Shown: positions 53,122 to 61,948 of the stretch, piece after piece
Layout of the letters: each line of letters starts with the position of its first letter
How positions within the stretch are numbered: the stretch's first letter is position 1
NCBI GenBank assembly: GCA_001567105.1
Contig: LMZR01000062.1
Span: 1-64,000, forward strand
DNA from: Chloroflexi bacterium OLB14
GTDB taxonomy: Bacteria > Chloroflexota > Anaerolineae > Anaerolineales > Villigracilaceae
Length of the DNA: 64,000 nt
Direction of reading: 5' to 3'
Program-made: the position numbers and the translations under genes
Notes under the pieces: model-generated
What the model saw: the letters and a program-made list of their open reading frames with translations, nothing else
What the model was told of the DNA's origin: nothing
Database searches by the model: none

Positions 53122-54465
53122 TTACATCTCCTTCAACACTTCAACGAGTGCATCAATTTCATCTTTGCTGTTCATTTCAGTGACGGCGATTAATAAATGA
53201 TTTTTTAATTCAGGATAATCATTGCCTAAATCATAACCACCGAGAATTCCATGATCTAATAAATATTGATTCACTTCGCTAGCAGGTTTGGGACATTGCA
53301 AAGTAAATTCATGGAAGAATGGTTCAGATGAAAATAATTTGAAGCCTTTAAGTTTGCTTAATTCATTGGCGGCGTAATGCGCTTTTTGATAACAAAGATT
53401 TGCAACTTCACTTAAACCTTGTTTACCAAGCACCGACATATAAATTGAAGCAGCAAGCGCAAGCAAACCTTGATTGGTACAAATATTTGAAGTGGCGCGT
53501 TCACGTTTGATATGTTGTTCACGCGCAGTTAACGTTAATACATACGAGCGTTGTCCACGCACATCAATTGTTTCACCAACTAAACGCCCCGCCATTTTAT
53601 GCACATAAGATTTTTTTGTTGTAAAAAATCCGAGATACGGTCCGCCATACCACATTGGAATTCCAAATGGTTGCGCTTCACCAACTACAATATCCGCGCC
53701 CATATCGGCTGGTGTTTTTAACATTAGCAATGCAGTTGGGTTTGCAACTACACAAACTAAAGCACCTTTAGCATGAGCATCATCAATTAATTTTTTATAA
53801 TCAAAGATGCGCCCAAGAAAATCTGGATATTGCACGATGACGATCATGGTGTTGTCATCAATATAAGATGATAACGATTCAGGACTTAGGGTCAGGTTGG
53901 TTTCTTCATCTCCAACTGTTTCTACACCCATGCCTTGTGTATATGTGTCTATCACATCTCGATATTGCGGATGTAAGGCAGGCGATACAACAATGCGTGT
54001 TCGTTTGCCACGATATTGTGCATACGCTAAGTTGATTGCTTCGGCAGTTGCTGTTGCGCCATCATAATGTGAGGCGTTAGATACATCCATGCCTGTTAGA
54101 TTCGCCATCAACGATTGAAATTCAAATACGGCTTGTAATGTGCCTTGTGAAATTTCTGGTTGATAGGGTGTGTAGGCTGTATAAAATTCTCCACGCCTGA
54201 GCATGTGGTCAATAACAGATGGCACATAATGATTGTAAGCACCTGCGCCAAGAAATGAAACTAAATCTTGTTGAACATTTTCGTTGCTAGAAGCCATGTC
54301 ACTTAAATGAGCGGCGGCTTCCATTTCGGTTAAAGCAGGTGGTAAATTTAATTTTGGAAAGCGATGTTTTTTGGGAACTGCATCGAATAAATCATCTAAT
54401 GATTTAACGCCGACAGTTGCTAACATCTCATCCCGTTCGTGTGGGGAAATGGGGATAAAGGTCAT
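53122..54465 (-). CDS. gcvPA: glycine dehydrogenase (decarboxylating) subunit 1
   Basis: This 447-aa subunit is the N-terminal half of the split P-protein: YNHYVPSVIDHMLRRGEFYT, TAYTPYQPEISQGTLQAVFE and NASHYDGATATAEAINLAYA. It works with gcvPB. It is separated from gcvH by 131 bp holding a dispersed double hairpin (54524-54575). Confidence 0.95.
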   Translation of the reverse strand: MTFIPISPHERDEMLATVGVKSLDDLFDAVPKKHRFPKLNLPPALTEMEAAAHLSDMASSNENVQQDLVSFLGAGAYNHYVPSVIDHMLRRGEFYTAYTPYQPEISQGTLQAVFEFQSLMANLTGMDVSNASHYDGATATAEAINLAYAQYRGKRTRIVVSPALHPQYRDVIDTYTQGMGVETVGDEETNLTLSPESLSSYIDDNTMIVIVQYPDFLGRIFDYKKLIDDAHAKGALVCVVANPTALLMLKTPADMGADIVVGEAQPFGIPMWYGGPYLGFFTTKKSYVHKMAGRLVGETIDVRGQRSYVLTLTAREQHIKRERATSNICTNQGLLALAASIYMSVLGKQGLSEVANLCYQKAHYAANELSKLKGFKLFSSEPFFHEFTLQCPKPASEVNQYLLDHGILGGYDLGNDYPELKNHLLIAVTEMNSKDEIDALVEVLKEM

Positions 54466-54523
54466 AAGTATCCTTTCAAGTTATGAGTAACAAGAGTAAT
54501 GCGTAATTTGTAATTGAGTAATT

Positions 54524-54575
54524 AGTACTGCAACATTTATGTTGCTTTAATAGCAAGATAAATCTTGCTGTACTT
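54524..54575. repeat. double-hairpin repeat, GTAC-bounded, copy 2
   Basis: AGTACTGCAACAT...ATGTTGC and GCAAGAT...ATCTTGCTGTACTT match the element at 64-118. The first stem has a compensating pair change (GC to AT). It lies between gcvPA and gcvH. Confidence 0.85.
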
Positions 54576-54596
54576 TGTAAATCGTATCTTGTAACT

Positions 54597-54974
54597 CTAA
54601 TGCGCTCGACTTGCACTATCGGCTTCGTATGCAGATGAATCCATTAAGTCACCTGCTGTGCCACCGTCAAGTTGAATTAACCATGCTTCACCGAATGGGT
54701 CGGAGTTAATCAATTCGGGTTTTTCAACAACACCTTGATTGACCTTGCTTACTTTGCCTGAAGCAGGGGCATAAATTTCAGCAGAGGCTTTGACAGATTC
54801 AACTGAAGCAATCGGCTTGCCAGCAGTTATATCTTCACCTTCTTCTACTAGAATTTCTACAAAGACAATATCAGATAATTGACTTTGAGCAAAATCCGTA
54901 ATGCCTACTTTACCAGTGGCAGGGTCGAACCATTCATCAGATTTTGCATACTTCAAATTGGATGGGGTGTTCAT
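54597..54974 (-). CDS. gcvH: glycine cleavage system H protein
   Basis: This is a 125-aa lipoyl carrier. The lipoylated lysine is in ASVESVKASAEIYAPASGKV. The first family segment is LKYAKSDEWFDPATGKVGIT. First gene of the gcv operon behind the riboswitch. gcvT and lpd are not seen in the window. Confidence 0.95.
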   Translation of the reverse strand: MNTPSNLKYAKSDEWFDPATGKVGITDFAQSQLSDIVFVEILVEEGEDITAGKPIASVESVKASAEIYAPASGKVSKVNQGVVEKPELINSDPFGEAWLIQLDGGTAGDLMDSSAYEADSASRAH

Positions 54975-54998
54975 GTTTTATTCTCCTTGTTTGTGATT

Positions 54999-55060
54999 TG
55001 GAGTCAAAGAGCTTACTCTTTGAAAATTGCTAAATTACGGGAGCAAGCTGCCTGACTCCA
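54999..55060. repeat. AGCTTGCT-core double hairpin, copy C
   Basis: TGGAGTCA...TGACTCCA ends enclose AAAGAGCTTACTCTTT and an imperfect GGGAGCAAGCTGCC hairpin. At 62 bp it is longer than the others. It lies between the riboswitch terminator and gcvH, inside the leader. Confidence 0.82.
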
Positions 55061-55072
55061 TATTAAATGAAA

Positions 55073-55100
55073 AGGACGCACGAATATCTTCGCGCGTCCT
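55073..55100 (-). terminator. riboswitch-linked terminator
   Basis: On the minus strand AGGACGCGCGAA and TTCGTGCGTCCT form a stem followed by TTTTCATTT. Its 5' arm overlaps the end of aptamer 2, so ligand binding could decide termination. Confidence 0.8.
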
Positions 55101-55394
55101 CTGTAATGGAACCTGAGAGATTAGTTTGGTAGTTTAGTAGTTTATTAGTTAGGTAGTTTTTAACTAGCAGACTATCTAACTATATAACTATCCAACTAAC
55201 AACTTTACACCGTCGGTATCTCTTGCGAGAATTTTCCAGAGTGCTGATGCAGTTGTAGGGTCCTTTTGCCTGAGAGATTCGTCTGGTTTTGCTATTTTCC
55301 AGATTTGCACCTTCGGCGTCCTTCGCTCAGGTTTCGATACGCCATTCGTTTCATTCATGGCTACTCAACCATCGCTGGGGATCTCTTCCCATAC
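55098..55394 (-). promoter_or_regulatory. tandem glycine riboswitch with repeats in both aptamers
   Basis: On the minus strand aptamer 1 has GAGATCCCCAGCG, CGCCGAAGGTGCAA and ATCTCTCAGGCAAAAGGACC (55280-55259). Aptamer 2 has AAGAGATACCGACGGTGTAA (55225-55205) and TCTCTCAGGTTCCATTACAG (55120-55101). The conserved order matches known glycine riboswitches, and it controls gcvH-gcvPA-gcvPB. The variable hairpin of aptamer 1 is filled by a GGTTGAGTAGCC...GGCGTATCGAAACC repeat (55331-55370) and that of aptamer 2 by an AACTAATAAACTA-type repeat (about 55126-55200). Confidence 0.9.
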
Positions 55395-55396
55395 AA

Positions 55397-55582
55397 CTGT
55401 TTAATTAATATCCATTGTATAAGTGAGAGAGGGCAAAGTCAAGGGGGAATTAAGGTTGAGTGATGAGCAGAGTGCGCCGCACCGTTATTAACAAAATTTA
55501 TCTTATCGTATAACAAAACTTGTTAATCAAATTTATCTCACCAGCATGATGCGACGCACCCTTAAACCTGCGGGACGGTTTA
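55397..55582. repeat. repeat-containing gap upstream of the riboswitch
   Basis: AGTGCGCCGCACC (55471) and GATGCGACGCACCC (55549) are inverted words flanking two similar AATTTATCT-containing stretches. No gene is visible. The riboswitch promoter should be in this stretch on the minus strand, but I cannot fix a clear -35/-10 pair. Confidence 0.55.
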
Positions 55583-56917
55583 TTATGGCTGAGTAGTAGT
55601 TGGGATTCTCTCTTGTTCTAAATATTGTTTTAGTTGTGCAATAATCTCTTGATATTTTGCATTATTAATCATATTGTCCATTTGGAAGGGATCAATGGTC
55701 AAATCATAAAATTCAGATAAATCATTTTCGGTTTCGATGTAAATCATATCTCCCGTATGCACGGCAGACCAATGACCTCTATCGGGCCAGGCTTCAAGCA
55801 AGAGCATATCTCGCCAATCTGCTGTGCCATTTAACAAGCCGACTAATGAAAGCCCATCTACTGTATCAGGCATTTTGGTTTCAGATAATTCATAAAGCGT
55901 GGGAGCAATGTCAATGTTTGCAACTAAGTGAGAATCGTCTATATAAGGAACAGGTACAAGGTCAGGGTAGCGAAGCGCGAACGGAACTTTGACAGATTCT
56001 TCATAAGCTGTGCTTTTTGACGTCAGCCGATGTTCGCCCCAATGTTTTCCATTATCAGAAATGAAAATAATCACAGTGTTATCTAACTCACCGATTTCTT
56101 CTAATTTATTGATAATGTCTGGAATGGTGCGGTCTAACGAAGTGAGAGTCAAAATTTGACGTCTGCGAGTTGTTTCTATCCCTTGAATATCTTCTTCAGT
56201 TAACAATGCTTGATTTGCAATTGATAAAGGTTTATCTGAAATATCTACTTCGTTGAAATTCGTTGGGCGATGGGGAGGTAGGTCTGTATATGAATTGACA
56301 TCTTCTTTAGCAGGTGTAAAAGGTGCATGTGGGGCATTGGGTGTAAATATTAACAAAAATGGTTTTGATTGCGCGCTTGCTTCATCTAAAAATTGAATGG
56401 CATAATCTCGAAACAAATAAGTAACATAGCCAGTGTGTTTAGACCATGTTCCATTTACATCCAAATCAGGGTCATAATAATTTTTAATTGTGCCACCCCA
56501 AATGGAAACCCAAAAATCATATTCGTAGCGTGTTTCACCTTTCCATGAATTAAGGTATTTGCCGATTAAGCCAGTGTAATAGCCATTCTTTTTTATATCT
56601 TCCACCATTGTTCTAAATTCAAGTGTATCTTCATTTTTATGTACCCATGTATTGTGTGCATACATACCAGTTAAGATACTTGCTCGGCTTGGGCAACAAA
56701 ATGGCGTGGTGACATAGCCTTTATTAAATGTAACGCCTTGATTAAAAATTAATTCTTGTGTGTTGGGCATGTATTGCATAGTGTCGTAACGCTGGTCATC
56801 AGTGATGATGATTAAGAAGTTCGGGCGTTGGTCATTGAAGCGGGGCAGTGCCTGACATGCCGTTAATAAAAATATCCCCATGATGAACATGATTAAATTT
56901 TTTATTTTATTTAACAT
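55583..56917 (-). CDS. sulfatase, lipid-anchored
   Basis: This is an arylsulfatase-type enzyme of about 444 aa. The active-site CCPSR (in TTPFCCPSRASILTGMYAHN) is the formylglycine motif C-x-P-S-R. Metal ligands are in FLIIITDDQRYD and FISDNGKHWGEHRL. The lipobox is FLLTACQALP. It removes sulfate from glycans outside the cell. I start at ATG 56917 (MLNKIKNLIMFIMG). The upstream in-frame extension to 56962 is encoded by a dispersed repeat. Confidence 0.85.
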   Translation of the reverse strand: MLNKIKNLIMFIMGIFLLTACQALPRFNDQRPNFLIIITDDQRYDTMQYMPNTQELIFNQGVTFNKGYVTTPFCCPSRASILTGMYAHNTWVHKNEDTLEFRTMVEDIKKNGYYTGLIGKYLNSWKGETRYEYDFWVSIWGGTIKNYYDPDLDVNGTWSKHTGYVTYLFRDYAIQFLDEASAQSKPFLLIFTPNAPHAPFTPAKEDVNSYTDLPPHRPTNFNEVDISDKPLSIANQALLTEEDIQGIETTRRRQILTLTSLDRTIPDIINKLEEIGELDNTVIIFISDNGKHWGEHRLTSKSTAYEESVKVPFALRYPDLVPVPYIDDSHLVANIDIAPTLYELSETKMPDTVDGLSLVGLLNGTADWRDMLLLEAWPDRGHWSAVHTGDMIYIETENDLSEFYDLTIDPFQMDNMINNAKYQEIIAQLKQYLEQERIPTTTQP

Positions 56918-56934
56918 CTTATTCCTTAAGTGAG

Positions 56935-56998
56935 TGACGATAGACAACAGACGATTGACCATGATTTATGATCTACGGTCTATTGCCCATGGTCTAAT
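56935..56998. repeat. GACAACAGACGATTGACCATG-type repeat
   Basis: GTGACGATAGACAACAGACG, GATTGACCATGATTTATGATC and CTACGGTCTATTGCCCATGG form imperfect tandem words. It encodes the last residues of the Nudix protein (LDHGQ) and would encode the start of a longer sulfatase. Confidence 0.7.
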
Positions 56999-57477
56999 TT
57001 CAAAACTTTTTGCGTTGCTTTAAATGCTAATGACGGTAAATTATTTTTATCAAACCATTCCACTGCATCGGCATCATCAGCAGGAGACATTTCACCACCA
57101 ATAATTTCGGCTGAATACACAATGACAAAATCAGCGCCACGTTCATGCTCACGCCCTGCAATCACATCATAAACTTTTTTTATTTTTACAATTAAATTTG
57201 TTTCTTCCAAACATTCACGCGCGGCGGCTTCGGCAGGGTCTTCACCGCCATTAACAAAACCTGCGGGCAAAGTCCACATGCCACGATAGGGTTCATTCAC
57301 TCTGCGCACAAGCAAAACCTTATTTTCTTTTTCAATTAAAACAGCGGCGGCAACTTTAGGGTCTTGAAAATAAATAAAATTACATTCAGGGCAAACAGGG
57401 CGCACTTGCCCAAACTTTTCGATATGACTTATTTTCGCGCCACAACGCGGGCAATAAATAAAACGATTTATTGCCAT
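56980..57477 (-). CDS. Nudix hydrolase with N-terminal zinc ribbon
   Basis: This is a 165-aa protein. A zinc ribbon (YCPRCGAKI...PVCPEC) is followed by a Nudix domain whose box is GGEDPAEAAARECLEETNLI (all catalytic Glu present). NUDT-type enzymes with this ribbon often act on NADH or nucleotide sugars. It overlaps the anti-sigma gene by 10 bp. The last five residues are from a dispersed repeat. Confidence 0.87.
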   Translation of the reverse strand: MAINRFIYCPRCGAKISHIEKFGQVRPVCPECNFIYFQDPKVAAAVLIEKENKVLLVRRVNEPYRGMWTLPAGFVNGGEDPAEAAARECLEETNLIVKIKKVYDVIAGREHERGADFVIVYSAEIIGGEMSPADDADAVEWFDKNNLPSLAFKATQKVLKLDHGQ

Positions 57478-58139
57478 TTTCGTTTTGCGTTTTGACGAAT
57501 CACAAACATAGAAATTGCACCAAGAATGCTGATGATTAAAAATGTAAAAATCAAATTAGATGAAAACAACGCTTCATTCTCGACTTGTGGTTGGTTCTGA
57601 TATCCATCAACTGAATCTTGGCTGGGAGTTTCTATCTCTTTTTGTGTTGGTGTTTCTTCAGCAGCAATGCGAGTCACTTCTGTGCTTTCGGGCATGGCTT
57701 CAGCAGGTGCAGATTCTTGCATCAAGGCTTCTTCTGTAGCAGGTGCTTCTTGTACGGCTGGCGCACCTGCTCCGCCACCTCCGCCACCGATACCAAATGA
57801 AAATTGAGGAGCATTAAAACTTACAAACGGTGAAAGTGCATTGACTGAAAATGTAAACACAAACAATAATGTTGCAAAAACAGTCGCTAACCTAAAGAAT
57901 GGATATGTTTTTGGCAGTGGTGGTTTTAATCCCACCATTTGACGAGTGAGGGTAAAGTTTTTTGGTGATTTTCTTTTTGGAAGTAAGTGCAAAAGATTTC
58001 GGACAAATGAAAGGTCGTTTGAAACAGAATCAAGTTCACGGTCCGATTCGAGGCGGGCTTTTAATCGCTTTGATTCAGATTCGTTAAGTTGTTCATCTAA
58101 TAAGGCAGAGAGGTTTTCAATATCTCGAAAATTTTTCAT
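57468..58139 (-). CDS. anti-sigma factor-like membrane protein
   Basis: The 223-aa protein starts MKNFRDIENLSALLDEQLNE, an N-terminal helical part like anti-sigma factors but without the HxxxCxxC zinc motif. Two membrane helices (about 81-100 and 198-215) enclose a Glu/Pro/Ala-rich extracytoplasmic part with a Gly tract (FGIGGGGGGAGAP). It overlaps the ECF sigma gene by 4 bp, so it is very likely its inhibitor. Confidence 0.78.
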   Translation of the reverse strand: MKNFRDIENLSALLDEQLNESESKRLKARLESDRELDSVSNDLSFVRNLLHLLPKRKSPKNFTLTRQMVGLKPPLPKTYPFFRLATVFATLLFVFTFSVNALSPFVSFNAPQFSFGIGGGGGGAGAPAVQEAPATEEALMQESAPAEAMPESTEVTRIAAEETPTQKEIETPSQDSVDGYQNQPQVENEALFSSNLIFTFLIISILGAISMFVIRQNAKRKWQ

Positions 58140-58744
58140 TTTGCTTTCTCAGTGTGTAGACGAAATGAGGCGGGCAAAAGTTCCTCGAATGAACGCAGAC
58201 ATTCACGCAAACGTAAACGCGCGCGCGCCAAACGACTTTTTATTGTGCCAAGCGGAACTTTGGATGCGATAGCAACTTCGCTGTAATCCATGCCTTGAAT
58301 ATCGGCGAGGACAACGACTGTGCGAAATTCGTTAGGCAAATCATCAAGGCAATGTTGAATAGCATGTTCAAGTTCATCGGCTTCGGCTTTTTGTGCGGGA
58401 GTCATATTTTTATCGGCAAGCCATTTGGGTGAATCAATTTCATCGCCATCGTTTGTTTCTGGTTCAAGTGGAATAGTTGGTTTTCTTTTTTGACGACGCA
58501 ATTCATCATAACAAGCGTTGGTAACTGTTCGCATTAACCATGCTTTGAATGAACCCCCACGAAATGATTTAATACTTTGAAAGGCAGAGATGAAGGCTTC
58601 TTGTGTTGCATCTTGGGCTTGATCATCATCACCTAAAATTCTTAAGGCTGTATTGAAAACAGAATCTTGATAATGCAAGATTAATGTATTGAAGGAATCA
58701 AGGTCACCTTTTTGGGCGGAGTTGATGAGTGCGATTTCGTCCAT
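58136..58744 (-). CDS. ECF sigma factor (RpoE-like)
   Basis: This is a 202-aa sigma70-family factor. Region 2 is DSVFNTALRILGDDDQAQDA with TQEAFISAFQSIKSF; region 4 is VVLADIQGMDYSEVAIASKV, PLGTIKSRLARARLRLRECL. It recruits RNA polymerase to stress promoters, with the following gene as anti-sigma partner. Confidence 0.92.
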   Translation of the reverse strand: MDEIALINSAQKGDLDSFNTLILHYQDSVFNTALRILGDDDQAQDATQEAFISAFQSIKSFRGGSFKAWLMRTVTNACYDELRRQKRKPTIPLEPETNDGDEIDSPKWLADKNMTPAQKAEADELEHAIQHCLDDLPNEFRTVVVLADIQGMDYSEVAIASKVPLGTIKSRLARARLRLRECLRSFEELLPASFRLHTEKAK

Positions 58745-58802
58745 GAGATTATTTTACACGGTTTGGGTTGGTAGTTGGTAAATACTAATTGGCGAAATGA
58801 AA

Positions 58803-58830
58803 GAATAGAAAGTAGCGAGTGGAAAGTGGA
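58803..58830. repeat. AGAAAGTGGAAAGT-type repeat, copy 4
   Basis: ATAGAAAGTAGCGAGTGGAA with following AGTGG is a diverged copy of the family at 2738, 7911 and 13139. Confidence 0.65.
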
Positions 58831-58842
58831 TAGTTGGTTTAT

Positions 58843-59211
58843 TTAGTTTTTCTTGGCAATAAAAATATAAATGAATCGCCAAATTAACATGCCTAGAGCA
58901 TTGGCGGCATACATAGCAAGGACAAATATCGGCAAGGTGGGCATGTTAAGAATGTAACCTCTAACCGCAATGCCAAGCGGAATTACGAACAACATAGCAA
59001 AGGCAACTAGATAAAGATTTTTTGCCTGTTTGATAACTTCTTGATTTAACAAATCAAAACGGGGGATGAGTAAAAACCATGCAGCCAGTAAGGGCAACAG
59101 CAAGGCGAAGAAGCGTAGTAGGTCTAATCCACCATGAAAAGCAAAACCAACGTATGTCAGAATGATGAAGGCGATGATGTCGCCGAGGATGAGGATGTAT
59201 TTTTTGTTCAT
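58843..59211 (-). CDS. DUF3054-family membrane protein
   Basis: This protein of about 122 aa has four hydrophobic helices: YILILGDIIAFIILTYVGFA, LLRFFALLLPLLAAWFLL, LVAFAMLFVIPLGIAVRGYI, and a last one. The family has no known role. I start at ATG 59211 (MNKKYILILGD). The longer frame to 59256 adds residues (MKLQEQAPAFQIKNF) encoded by the 52-bp repeat. Confidence 0.82.
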   Translation of the reverse strand: MNKKYILILGDIIAFIILTYVGFAFHGGLDLLRFFALLLPLLAAWFLLIPRFDLLNQEVIKQAKNLYLVAFAMLFVIPLGIAVRGYILNMPTLPIFVLAMYAANALGMLIWRFIYIFIAKKN

Positions 59212-59224
59212 AAAATTTTTAATT

Positions 59225-59277
59225 TGGAATGCAGGAGCTTGCTCCTGTAATTTCAAACAGCAAGCTGTTTGATTCCA
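59225..59277. repeat. 53-bp AGCTTGCT-core double hairpin, copy B
   Basis: TGGAAT and GATTCCA ends enclose CAGGAGCTTGCTCCTG and AAACAGCAAGCTGTTT. The stems differ from those of copy A but the cores are kept, as expected if hairpin form is selected. It lies between der and the DUF3054 gene. Confidence 0.9.
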
Positions 59278-59279
59278 TA

Positions 59280-60647
59280 TTATTCTTCTCTTCTACCTTT
59301 CAATACAATTCGAATTGGTGTGCCGATGAATCCATACTCAGCACGGATTTGATTTTCCAAATAGCGTAAATATGTGAAGTGCATCAAACTTGGCTCGTTG
59401 ACATAAATCATAAACGTTGGTGGGTCACTGCGAACTTGTGTGCCGTAATACATCTTCAAGGCTCTACCTGCATGAGTTGGGTGAGGATGTGCATCTTGCG
59501 CGGCGTGGATAATTTCATTTATTTTGGAAGTTGTTAATCTAGCCAATCGTTCTTCTTGCACGCGTAATGCTAATGGCATCACTTGGTCAACTCTTTGACC
59601 AGTTTTAGCAGAGATATACAGAATCGGCACATACGAAACGAAGTTTAATTCTGAAAGAATTTTTTCAGTATAAGCATCCATCGTGGTGCCATCTTTTTCA
59701 ATAGCATCCCATTTATTGACTAAGACCACGCATGATTTCCATTCATCCTTAATAAAACCTGCAATGTGAGCATCTTGAGCAGTGATACCAGTTGTGGCAT
59801 CAATCATCAATAATGAAACATCAGCCCGTTCAATGGCTTTGAAAGAACGGATGACACTATATTCTTCAACACCTTTTTCAATTTTGCCACGTCTGCGAAT
59901 GCCTGCTGTATCAATCAATGTAATTGGCAAACCGCCAAATTCAATTTGCATATCAATGGCATCACGTGTTGTCCCTGCAATCGGGCTGACGATGACTCTT
60001 TCTTTGCCGACTAATTTATTTAATAAACTTGATTTGCCTGCATTCGGTTTACCAACAATAGCAATTTTGATGTTGTTATCTTCTTCCTCTTCTCTTTGTT
60101 CAGGGAAAGATGCTACAAGTGCATCTAACAAATCACCTGTGTTTGTGCCATGAATAGCAGAAATGGCAAACGGATCACCTAAACCGAGCTCATAAAATTC
60201 AGCAACTTGGTCACGCCGTTCTCGAGATTCCGCTTTATTGACAGCCAAAAAAATTGGAGGTGAGTAAGTACCATCCGCATTTTTCTTTTGAGACCTTCTC
60301 AAAATATTTGCTACTTCACGGTCTGGTTCAGTGACTCCGCTTTCTGAATCATTGACGAAGATAACGGCATCTGCTTCTTGAATAGCGGCTTGGGCTTGAA
60401 GGCGAATATCTTCAATAAAATCAACAGAGCCAACAGATAATGGAGTCTTGCCTCCATGTGTTGGGTCAATACCACCTGTATCAACTACTGTGAATTGTCG
60501 CCCATTCCATTCAGATTCACCAAACAAACGATCACGTGTGGTACCAGGCGTATCATCTACGATTGCCATTCTTTCGCCTACGAGACGATTAAACAGCGTT
60601 GATTTTCCTACATTCGGTCTTCCTACTAAAGCAACAATGGGTTTCAT
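59280..60647 (-). CDS. der: ribosome biogenesis GTPase Der (EngA)
   Basis: This is a 455-aa double GTPase. The G1 loops are VALVGRPNVGKSTLFNRLVG (domain 1) and AIVGKPNAGKSSLLNKLVG (domain 2). G3 is DTGGI and DTAGI, and NKAES and NKWDA supply G4. A KH-like C-terminal domain (LRYLENQIRAEYGFIGTPIR) follows. It is essential for 50S assembly. Confidence 0.95.
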   Translation of the reverse strand: MKPIVALVGRPNVGKSTLFNRLVGERMAIVDDTPGTTRDRLFGESEWNGRQFTVVDTGGIDPTHGGKTPLSVGSVDFIEDIRLQAQAAIQEADAVIFVNDSESGVTEPDREVANILRRSQKKNADGTYSPPIFLAVNKAESRERRDQVAEFYELGLGDPFAISAIHGTNTGDLLDALVASFPEQREEEEDNNIKIAIVGKPNAGKSSLLNKLVGKERVIVSPIAGTTRDAIDMQIEFGGLPITLIDTAGIRRRGKIEKGVEEYSVIRSFKAIERADVSLLMIDATTGITAQDAHIAGFIKDEWKSCVVLVNKWDAIEKDGTTMDAYTEKILSELNFVSYVPILYISAKTGQRVDQVMPLALRVQEERLARLTTSKINEIIHAAQDAHPHPTHAGRALKMYYGTQVRSDPPTFMIYVNEPSLMHFTYLRYLENQIRAEYGFIGTPIRIVLKGRREE

Positions 60648-60665
60648 ATATATTCTTTCATTATG

Positions 60666-60698
60666 AAACCCTAAAGGTCTTTACGATCTTTAGGGTTT
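60666..60698. terminator. AAACCCTAAA hairpin terminator
   Basis: AAACCCTAAAGG and CTTTAGGGTTT pair around a short core. It is the terminator of the minus-strand cdaA-cdaR transcript and a member of the ACCCTAAA hairpin group. Confidence 0.8.
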
Positions 60699-60707
60699 GT
60701 TATTATT

Positions 60708-61946
60708 TTATGGCGTTGGTGTAGCATTAATTGGGCTAATCACCACTTCCACAGTATTAGGCAAGATAGATTGCACAATGATATTGGCAATTAATATTTC
60801 AACTTTTGGCGTAAGTTGATGCGTGCCTTCTTTCAAGCCAGTCAAATCAACAGTTACCCGCACAGATTGTCTCGTTAATGTATCTAATAAAGGTAGCGGA
60901 CCAGAAAGAATAATATCTACTCCTGTGGGCGAAACTTGAGCAGTATAACCGTTTTCTAAACCAATCACCTCAATTAATTCATTAGATAATGTCACACTGC
61001 CTTCAATAGGTAAAACACCAGCCTTTACTAAAACAGTTTGCTCGCCAACCACTGAAACCCCTTCAGGCAATATCAACGAAAGACGAGAAGTCACATCGTC
61101 TTGAGCATTTTGTAAATCTAAGGGTTGTGTTTCAATAATGCCAGGTAAATTACTTACTAACTGTGGGTCTTTAGAATAAACGGTTATCACTTGTGGAAAA
61201 ACAGATAAATCGGTTAACCGATATCCTGTTGCAACTCGTCCAGTTACATTCACCTTCACTGCCACATCTCTATACCCGCCTTGTTGGCTAACTGGCAAAA
61301 ATACATTGACAGAGTCCGGAGTGATGTTTAATCCCTTTATTGGTTGATTATTTGCATCTAAGACTTCGATTTTCAAAACTTTATCGAAGTTTTCTCGAAT
61401 GCCATTCAAATCTGCTGATACGATAATACGCTTCACACTCTCGACCTTCGACTGGGCGCCTGAAATTGTAACTTGTACTGGCTCAATAGTTGATCTGCCA
61501 ACTTGATATCCAATGGCGGCTTCACCAGAAAGTATCAAATCTACATCAACTGTTTTTTGCAACAGTGGTTCGAGTTCAAACGTAACTGTACTAGGGATAA
61601 CAGAAACAATTTGCACAGGGCGAGCGTTGACTTGAATTTGTAATGTGGCAGTATGCTCTCCAGCACTTAAACTAGATAAATCTAAAATAGCACTAACTAA
61701 TTGTGGGTTTGTTTCTATTAAACCCCATATAGAAGATGGGGCGCGTAAGGTTACTTCTACTTCTTTAATAATCTCATCACTAAAGACTAAGGTGGGGGAT
61801 TGCCCTATTATTTGAATCGGTACGTTACTTGGCAAAGTGCGTGTTTCATCAGGGTCTGCAGAGGTGACGGCGGAAATCCATACAGCAATGGCTAAAGCAA
61901 ATGCCCAAAAAAATGTTTTGTAATTATTGGCAATCCAACGCAACAT
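60708..61946 (-). CDS. cdaR: YbbR-domain protein, c-di-AMP cyclase regulator (CdaR-like)
   Basis: This 412-aa protein has one N-terminal helix (FFWAFALAIAVWISAVTSA) and then several YbbR repeats outside the cell (for example RTLPSNVPIQIIGQSPTLVF and RDVAVKVNVTGRVATGYRLT). CdaR controls the diadenylate cyclase CdaA. It lies 2 bp downstream of cdaA. Confidence 0.88.
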   Translation of the reverse strand: MLRWIANNYKTFFWAFALAIAVWISAVTSADPDETRTLPSNVPIQIIGQSPTLVFSDEIIKEVEVTLRAPSSIWGLIETNPQLVSAILDLSSLSAGEHTATLQIQVNARPVQIVSVIPSTVTFELEPLLQKTVDVDLILSGEAAIGYQVGRSTIEPVQVTISGAQSKVESVKRIIVSADLNGIRENFDKVLKIEVLDANNQPIKGLNITPDSVNVFLPVSQQGGYRDVAVKVNVTGRVATGYRLTDLSVFPQVITVYSKDPQLVSNLPGIIETQPLDLQNAQDDVTSRLSLILPEGVSVVGEQTVLVKAGVLPIEGSVTLSNELIEVIGLENGYTAQVSPTGVDIILSGPLPLLDTLTRQSVRVTVDLTGLKEGTHQLTPKVEILIANIIVQSILPNTVEVVISPINATPTP

Positions 61947-61948
61947 TA

